Origin: Alkaliphilus sp.
GTDB lineage: Bacteria; Bacillota; Clostridia; Peptostreptococcales; Thermotaleaceae
Reading direction: 5' to 3'
Length of the DNA stretch: 10,680 nucleotides
Assembly: GCA_018335765.1 (NCBI GenBank)
Contig: JAGXRU010000176.1
Location: 1-10,680, forward strand
Below are positions 6,735 to 10,680 of the stretch, piece by piece (the stretch's first letter is position 1; each line of letters begins with the position of its first letter). The position numbers were made by a program, and so were the translations under genes. The notes beneath the pieces are model-generated. The model was not told where the DNA came from. It did no database searches and saw only the letters and a list, made by a program, of their open reading frames with translations.

Positions 6735-7749
6735 CATAGCGCCATCTGCATGAATCTCTTACTATGAGCTGGGGCTCTATAATAATGGTCTGGGGCTCTC
6801 CACCCTCGCCTTTAATACGGCTATTTAAGATGTTAGCTGCCTGTATCCCCCTGAGAAATGGAAAGGAAGATACCGTTGTAAGTTTAGGTTTTATGATAGA
6901 AGCTTCAGGTATATCATCGACCCCCACTATAGAAATATCCTGCCCAGGAATAATTCCTTTTTCCTCCAGCTTCATCATAGCCCCAATGGAAATCACATCA
7001 TTAAAACAAAATATTGCAGTGGGCATTTTTTCTAATTTAAAAAGATCTTCAACAGAGTTATACCCAGCTTCTTGGGTTGGTGAACTTTCGATAATTAACG
7101 ACTCATCTACTTCAATACGAAATTTTTTCAGTATACTTTCATAGCCTTCCCTTCTTTTATACCAGGATGTGAGATAAGAATCTCCTCCCAGATAGGCAAT
7201 TCTATTGTGTCCTTTTTTTATAAGATGTTCGGTTGCCAATTGCCCTGCAAGCATATCATCTATACCTATATAATCACAACCAGGATAACTTCGGTTAACC
7301 AGTACAACTGGTATTCCAATTTTTTTTATCTTTTTGATTAATTCATCACTGCTGCCTAAAACTGCAAATAGAATAATCCCACACACTCTATGCTCTAGCA
7401 TGGAAGATATTAATCTTTCTTGTACTTCAAGGGATTCAAAGGTAGAGCCTAAAAGAATGGTCTTTTTAAATTTATTTAATTCTTTATTTACACCTGTAAG
7501 TAAAGCCGTATAGAATGAATTATTTAGATCTGGGATTATTAATCCTACTGTGGATGATGAATTTAAGCGTAAGCTGGCCGCAGCTCTATTGTATACATAA
7601 CCTAACTCCATGGCTGAAGCAATCACCTTATTTCTAGTTTCCTCAGAAACATAGTCACTGCCGCTAAGGGCTACAGAAGCTGTAGTTTTAGACACCCCTG
7701 CATGGTTAGCCACTTCAAGTAATGTTATCTTTGTTTTCTTATGCTTCAT
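6727..7749 (-). CDS. LacI-family transcriptional repressor
   Basis: A full-length LacI/GalR regulator of 340 residues. Residues 8-30 form the helix-turn-helix ITLLEVANHAGVSKTTASVA followed by LSG. Residues 50-63 contain the hinge region with AAASLRL, which inserts in the minor groove at a central CpG. Residues 66-335 are the periplasmic-binding-protein-like effector domain, with VGLIIPDLNNSFY at its start, FCFNDVISIGAM (247-258) and ISIVGVDDIPEAS (272-284). The recognition helix reads SKTTASVAL, differing from the common S-x-x-T-V-S-R pattern, so it probably reads a different outer operator base. GGAGG lies 6 bases before the ATG at 7749. The divergent oxidoreductase promoter carries two palindromic sites with a central CG, the natural target. 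The inducer is likely a sugar or polyol but cannot be named. Confidence 0.94.
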   Translation of the reverse strand: MKHKKTKITLLEVANHAGVSKTTASVALSGSDYVSEETRNKVIASAMELGYVYNRAAASLRLNSSSTVGLIIPDLNNSFYTALLTGVNKELNKFKKTILLGSTFESLEVQERLISSMLEHRVCGIILFAVLGSSDELIKKIKKIGIPVVLVNRSYPGCDYIGIDDMLAGQLATEHLIKKGHNRIAYLGGDSYLTSWYKRREGYESILKKFRIEVDESLIIESSPTQEAGYNSVEDLFKLEKMPTAIFCFNDVISIGAMMKLEEKGIIPGQDISIVGVDDIPEASIIKPKLTTVSSFPFLRGIQAANILNSRIKGEGGEPQTIIIEPQLIVRDSCRWRYEK

Positions 7750-7786
7750 AATAATCCTCCAATTGAAGCCTTTATCAGCTAAGCCT

Positions 7787-7816
7787 ATTATAGCAAAGAG
7801 AAAATATGAGTGTCAA
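7787..7816 (-). promoter_or_regulatory. Sigma-A promoter of the lacI-family gene
   Basis: On the - strand a perfect TTGACA (7816-7811) and perfect TATAAT (7792-7787) are 18 bases apart. The start would be near 7780, about 31 bases before the ATG. No copy of the operator lies near it, so direct autoregulation is not indicated. Confidence 0.8.
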
Positions 7817-7847
7817 TTGAGCCAGCAGACGCGTTCTTTGATATAAT
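7817..7847 (+). promoter_or_regulatory. Possible second, upstream + strand promoter
   Basis: TTGAGC (7817-7822), 19 bases, then TATAAT (7842-7847) preceded by TGA, an extended -10. The spacer is long. If active it would give a longer transcript that still crosses both operators. Confidence 0.3.
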
Positions 7848-7891
7848 TGGGGTTTGGTCGTATTAGCACTGATTTCTTTTTTTAAATTTAA

Positions 7892-7920
7892 TTGACAATT
7901 TTCTATATTCAAAATATAAT
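7892..7920 (+). promoter_or_regulatory. Perfect consensus sigma-A promoter of the oxidoreductase gene
   Basis: TTGACA (7892-7897), exactly 17 bases, then TATAAT (7915-7920): both hexamers and the spacing match consensus. Transcription is expected near 7927. A promoter this strong is usually kept in check by a repressor, which fits the operator centred about 10 bases after the start point. Confidence 0.88.
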
Positions 7921-7930
7921 TTAAATATAG

Positions 7931-7942
7931 CGAATCGATTCG
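7931..7942. promoter_or_regulatory. LacI-type operator O1
   Basis: CGAATCGATTCG is a perfect 12-bp palindrome with the central CG typical of LacI-family sites. It is centred near +10 of the predicted transcript, the same place as the main lac operator. It shares the 14-base TAGCGAATCGATTC with the second copy. Confidence 0.82.
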
Positions 7943-7985
7943 ATGTTTGTTTCCATAATTGATTTGAATTATTTTTTTGTTTTAG

Positions 7986-7997
7986 CGAATCGATTCA
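7986..7997. promoter_or_regulatory. LacI-type operator O2
   Basis: CGAATCGATTCA, with a perfect 10-bp inner palindrome (7987-7996), lies 55 bp downstream of O1 centre to centre, inside the transcribed leader. Two close copies suggest a tetramer bridging the sites, or a roadblock to elongation. Confidence 0.75.
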
Positions 7998-8154
7998 GGG
8001 TGTGAGAAAATCGTCCCTAGACTCTTTAAATTCATTAGATAATTAGATCATACTATCAATCAAATGTAATTATGAAGAGTATTGTTCCTTGAATTGATTT
8101 TGTATCGATCTTTTCTCATCTACGAATTATAATTATACGAAAGGTGGTCCTATT

Positions 8155-9327
8155 ATGAAAACGGTAACAGTGGCTTTGATCGGCGGTGGATACGGAGCTT
8201 TTCTTCATGCCAACGGATATGCAAAGGTGCATGGTGTTCCTGTAAAAATTAAGACATTAGTAGATCTAGACCTGGAGAAAGCAACAGTGTTTGCGGAAAA
8301 ATATGGTATTGAACATGTTACTTCAAGCTTTGAAGAAGTCTTAAATGATGAAGAAATTGATATTATTGATATCGTAACTCCTCCAATGGCCCATGTGGAT
8401 ATGACTATAAAAGCTTTAAAAGCAGGTAAGCATGTCATATGTGAAAAGCCGTTAACAGGGTATTTTGGTGAAGAGGGTGATGAGAAGCCCATAGGACATA
8501 AGGTCCCAAGATCAAAAATGTTTCAAAAAGTCATAGAGCAGATGGATGAAGTAAAGAACATTGTGGAAGCCAGTGACAAGCTCTTTATGTATGCTGAAAA
8601 TTATGTATATTGTCCATCCATTATGAAAGCAGCTGAAATTATTAGAAGTAAAAAAAGTAAGCTTGTGTTTATGAAAGGCGAAGAAAGCTTAAGAGGCTCC
8701 TCATCGCCAGTGGCAGGCATGTGGGATAAAACAGGCGGCGGTTCCCTTATAAGAATGGGCTGTCATCCTCTTTCAGGAATACTTTGGTTGAAGCAGGTTG
8801 AGGCTCAAGCCAGGAATGAAAAAATTTCTGTAGTTAGTGTAAATGCGGATATGGGCCATATTGGCAAGTGTCTCTCTGAACATGACAAGAGACATTTAAC
8901 CAGCAAGCCAATTGATGTGGAAGATTTTTCCAATGTTACATTAACCTTCTCAGATCATACAAAAGCAATCGTCATTGCCAGTGATAATGTTTTAGGTGGT
9001 GTTAAAAACTACGTTGAAATCTATGCCAATGATGGAACCATCTTATGCAACATTACTCCAGCTGATAACTTAAAGGCTTATTTCTTAGATCAAGAGGGTT
9101 TGGATGATGTTTATTTCTCGGAAATGCTTCCTGAAAAAACAGGCTGGAATAATCTATTTATATGCGATGAGATTCTCAGAGGCTATGTTTATGAGCTTCA
9201 AGATTTTGTTGAATGTGTTGCTTATGGAAGAAAGCCTTTATCAGATATCGATTTAGCCTATGAAACCACTAAAATTATTTATGCAGCATATCAATCCGCA
9301 GGTGAGGGCAGAACCATATATTTATAA
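8155..9327 (+). CDS. Gfo/Idh/MocA-family NAD(P)-dependent oxidoreductase
   Basis: A 390-residue cytoplasmic dehydrogenase. The N-terminal Rossmann fold carries the dinucleotide motif ALIGGGYGAF (7-16), the acidic residue D37 after strand 2, and the family signature CEKPLTG (96-102) with the catalytic-type K98. The C-terminal alpha/beta domain holds GGGSLIRMGCHPLSG (194-208), which matches the usual G-G-x-x-x-D-x-G-x-H site except that Asp is replaced by Arg (R200); the His is kept as H204. Residues 102-123 form an extra polar stretch right after EKP that most members lack. AAGGTGG lies 7 bases before the ATG. Members oxidise or reduce sugars, inositols, amino sugars or their derivatives; control by the adjacent LacI-type repressor supports a sugar or polyol substrate, but none can be named. 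It appears to be transcribed alone, ending at a hairpin. Confidence 0.9.
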   Translation: MKTVTVALIGGGYGAFLHANGYAKVHGVPVKIKTLVDLDLEKATVFAEKYGIEHVTSSFEEVLNDEEIDIIDIVTPPMAHVDMTIKALKAGKHVICEKPLTGYFGEEGDEKPIGHKVPRSKMFQKVIEQMDEVKNIVEASDKLFMYAENYVYCPSIMKAAEIIRSKKSKLVFMKGEESLRGSSSPVAGMWDKTGGGSLIRMGCHPLSGILWLKQVEAQARNEKISVVSVNADMGHIGKCLSEHDKRHLTSKPIDVEDFSNVTLTFSDHTKAIVIASDNVLGGVKNYVEIYANDGTILCNITPADNLKAYFLDQEGLDDVYFSEMLPEKTGWNNLFICDEILRGYVYELQDFVECVAYGRKPLSDIDLAYETTKIIYAAYQSAGEGRTIYL

Positions 9328-9348
9328 TTAAATGCTATATAGAAATTA

Positions 9349-9392
9349 TTAAACCTCTTAAAGGGTGTAATGATCCCTTTTAAGAGGTTTAA
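9349..9392. terminator. Bidirectional terminator between oxidoreductase and slipin genes
   Basis: An arm at 9349-9365 pairs with 9375-9392 (AAACCTCTTAAAGGG with CCCTTTTAAGAGGTTT, one bulged T) around a 9-base loop. The two genes converge on it. The T-rich ends of the arms provide short T-runs on both strands. Confidence 0.82.
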
Positions 9393-9401
9393 GTCTATAC
9401 C

Positions 9402-10514
9402 TTATTTATGGGACACCAGCTGACTGAGTTGATCTAATATTCCCGAATTAGCTGAAATGGAAATGCTTCCTACTTTATCACAAATTCTTTCCAAGTACTC
9501 AAGCTCCTTCAGCTTAAACAAGGTTTTATTTTCATCCATCAATTTTGCTGTGTTGAGTAAGCTTCTTGTGGAGGCGGTTTCCTCTCTGCGGGTTATTACA
9601 TTAGCATAGGCTCTTTTCTCTGCTATTAATACAGTGTTTAAGATCTCCTTTATATCTCCAGGGAGGATTATATCTTTTACTCCTGCCTCTATAAATTCTA
9701 TACCAAATTGATCTTGTTTACTTTTAACAGTATTTAGTATTATAGTTCCTATTTCATGCTTTTGTGCAAGGAGCTCATCCAGCTTTCTCGTGGCTACATA
9801 CTCTCTCAATGCCAGCTGCATCGTTATATATATTTGCTGCTCAAAATCGTCAAATTCCATGGTTGCTTTAATTGGGTCAAGTATTTTATACTGACATATG
9901 AAATTCATTCGAAGGGTAACTTTATCCTCAGATAATAATTCCTGTCCTGATACCTCCAAGAGCCTTTTCCTGACATCAACGAGCTTTACCTCCACACTGT
10001 TACTACCCTTTATAAAATAGTGATTTCCTACAGACAATGTTTTTATAAATTGACCATTAATTGTAAGAATTCCAATCTTCCCTACAGGTATTGAGAAAGT
10101 ACTGATATACTTAAAGCCCTCCCTTTTAAAATATTCTCTATTGAATATGCTCAGTTCAACATGATCCGGTAAAAAAGGATTGTTTGTATCTAAAACTACA
10201 AAGGTATGTTTCTTTATGGTATTGAAATACGCATGGGTCCCATAGGTAAGAATATCTGTAAAATTTCCATCCGCATAGTGTAGTGCTATTTCGTTATCCT
10301 TTAAACAAATCACATCCAGTTTCTCTTTTAAGAAACTATCTGACAATAACAATGATAAATCATATTCAGTATCAAATTTTCCGGTCATATCCACAGAAAG
10401 GATCCACTTATTCGTAAATGGCATAACATAATAGTCCTTTGGGGGTAATGCTTTGATAAAGCTGTTGTTTTTAAATAACAATCCCACTTCATGCGTATTT
10501 ACTATGTACTTCAT
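9402..10514 (-). CDS. Slipin family protein (SPFH / stomatin-like)
   Basis: A 370-residue SPFH-domain protein. The frame opens at a GTG (10523), but that codon is inside the ribosome binding site AGAGGTG, which lies 6 bases before the ATG at 10514, the preferred start. The SPFH core is about 140-300, with VDVRKRLLEVSGQELLSEDK (178-197), FDDFEQQIYITMQLALREYV (221-240) and DIILPGDIKEILN (281-293). The C-terminal 294-345 is a charged helical region with AEKRAYANVITRREETASTR followed by SLLNTAKLM, typical of slipins, which oligomerise on membranes and organise lipid domains. There is no N-terminal membrane hairpin such as stomatin has. Instead residues 8-31, 73-98 and 145-169 look like three copies of one beta-hairpin unit. 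No NfeD-type partner gene is seen nearby. Its role in this cell is unknown. Confidence 0.9.
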   Translation of the reverse strand: MKYIVNTHEVGLLFKNNSFIKALPPKDYYVMPFTNKWILSVDMTGKFDTEYDLSLLLSDSFLKEKLDVICLKDNEIALHYADGNFTDILTYGTHAYFNTIKKHTFVVLDTNNPFLPDHVELSIFNREYFKREGFKYISTFSIPVGKIGILTINGQFIKTLSVGNHYFIKGSNSVEVKLVDVRKRLLEVSGQELLSEDKVTLRMNFICQYKILDPIKATMEFDDFEQQIYITMQLALREYVATRKLDELLAQKHEIGTIILNTVKSKQDQFGIEFIEAGVKDIILPGDIKEILNTVLIAEKRAYANVITRREETASTRSLLNTAKLMDENKTLFKLKELEYLERICDKVGSISISANSGILDQLSQLVSHK

Positions 10515-10573
10515 ATTATTCACCTCTTCTATATTTTAAGCACTATCGTGCTATTATTACGTTGGCTGCCGGG

Positions 10574-10602
10574 AGTTTATGGTAAAATTCTGACGGGCTC
10601 AA
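10574..10602 (-). promoter_or_regulatory. Weak candidate promoter of the slipin gene
   Basis: On the - strand TTGAGC (10602-10597) and TAAACT (10579-10574) are 17 bases apart, each 4 of 6. It would give a leader of about 53 bases. A small hairpin AGCAC-TATC-GTGCT (10539-10552) would lie in that leader. Support is limited to spacing and position. Confidence 0.25.
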
Positions 10603-10653
10603 ATTAAGCATGTCTAGATCTAGCCGGAAGGGTTAAACCTTTGGGCTAATTTG
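10600..10653. other. Nested hairpin in non-coding sequence at the right edge
   Basis: CAAAT/ATTTG (10600-10604 and 10649-10653), TAGCC/GGCTA (10621-10625 and 10644-10648) and AAGG/CCTT (10628-10631 and 10638-10641) can stack into one structure, with a competing 10-bp palindrome CTAGATCTAG at 10614-10623. All frames across 10560-10680 are broken by stops or are very short. The base composition is more GC-rich than the neighbouring gaps. Identity unknown; the window ends inside it. Confidence 0.35.
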
Positions 10654-10680
10654 AAGACGCTACGAGATCCTTTGAAGCAC

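Larger units (their letters stand above)
7750..8154. other. 405-bp divergent control region between lacI and the oxidoreductase
   Basis: The gap holds the lacI promoter, a possible weak + strand promoter, a perfect consensus + strand promoter and two operator copies, each listed separately. The rest, about 8000-8140, is AT-rich transcribed leader with no coding frame, no strong hairpin and no riboswitch that I recognise. Confidence 0.8.

Noticed and set aside
6764..7144. A 126-codon open frame on the + strand.
   Set aside because: It lies wholly inside the lacI-family gene in the opposite direction, has no ribosome binding site and its protein resembles no family I know. It is an antisense shadow.
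8105..8133. A perfect TATAAT at 8128-8133 just before the oxidoreductase gene as its promoter.
   Set aside because: No acceptable -35 lies at 16 to 18 bases (only TCGATC), and no extended -10 TG is present. The consensus promoter at 7892-7920 is far better.
10515..10523. GTG at 10523 as start of the slipin gene.
   Set aside because: The GTG is part of the AGAGGTG ribosome binding site that serves the ATG at 10514.
1..10680. CRISPR arrays, tRNA or rRNA genes, toxin-antitoxin or phage-defence operons.
   Set aside because: No regularly spaced repeats, cloverleaf sequences, rRNA motifs or defence-type catalytic motifs were seen. The WYL pair is the only gene type with any link to defence, and it has no partner genes here.

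Overview
The window looks like chromosomal DNA of a low-GC Gram-positive bacterium, most likely a member of the Clostridia. The sequence is AT-rich, has strong AGGAGG-type ribosome binding sites, consensus sigma-A promoters (TTGACA/TATAAT), a TPP riboswitch with a Rho-independent terminator, an ECF-type ThiT and a tandem WYL-regulator pair of a type I associate with clostridia. No plasmid, phage or intact mobile-element gene is present.

Layout. (1) 1-601: 3' end of leuS on the + strand. (2) 731-1654 and 1843-2721: two + strand cation transporters, a Na+/Ca2+-exchanger-type antiporter and a cation diffusion facilitator. The second has its own sigma-A promoter with a Fur-like box upstream. (3) 2800-3480 and 3575-4099: two - strand membrane-protein genes, an HlyIII/PAQR protein and the thiamine transporter subunit ThiT. 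thiT is preceded by a TPP riboswitch and a terminator hairpin. (4) 4472-6692: an overlapping pair of WYL-domain proteins on the + strand behind an extended -10 promoter. (5) 6680-6734: a 25-bp perfect inverted repeat that contains both stop codons of the convergent WYL and lacI genes. (6) 6727-9327: a divergent module of a LacI-family repressor (-) and a Gfo/Idh/MocA oxidoreductase (+). The 405-bp gap holds a perfect consensus promoter and two copies of a palindromic LacI-type operator. (7) 9402-10514: a slipin (SPFH/stomatin-like) protein on the - strand with an unusual three-fold N-terminal repeat. (8) 10540-10680: non-coding, GC-richer sequence with hairpins, possibly a transposon-end remnant.

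How the genes work together. The clearest regulatory unit is lacI plus the oxidoreductase. The repressor very probably sits on the operator just downstream of the -10 box and shuts off the oxidoreductase until a sugar or polyol ligand appears. thiT is switched off by TPP. The CDF exporter may respond to iron through a Fur-family protein. The WYL pair is probably a cotranscribed regulator pair whose targets are not in the window. I see no convincing wholly new system. The items most worth a second look are the WYL pair, the slipin repeat architecture, the variant active site of the oxidoreductase, and the structured sequence at the right edge. Several genes start downstream of the longest open frame: 1843, 3480, 4472, 5718 and 10514 are preferred because of ribosome binding sites and promoters.
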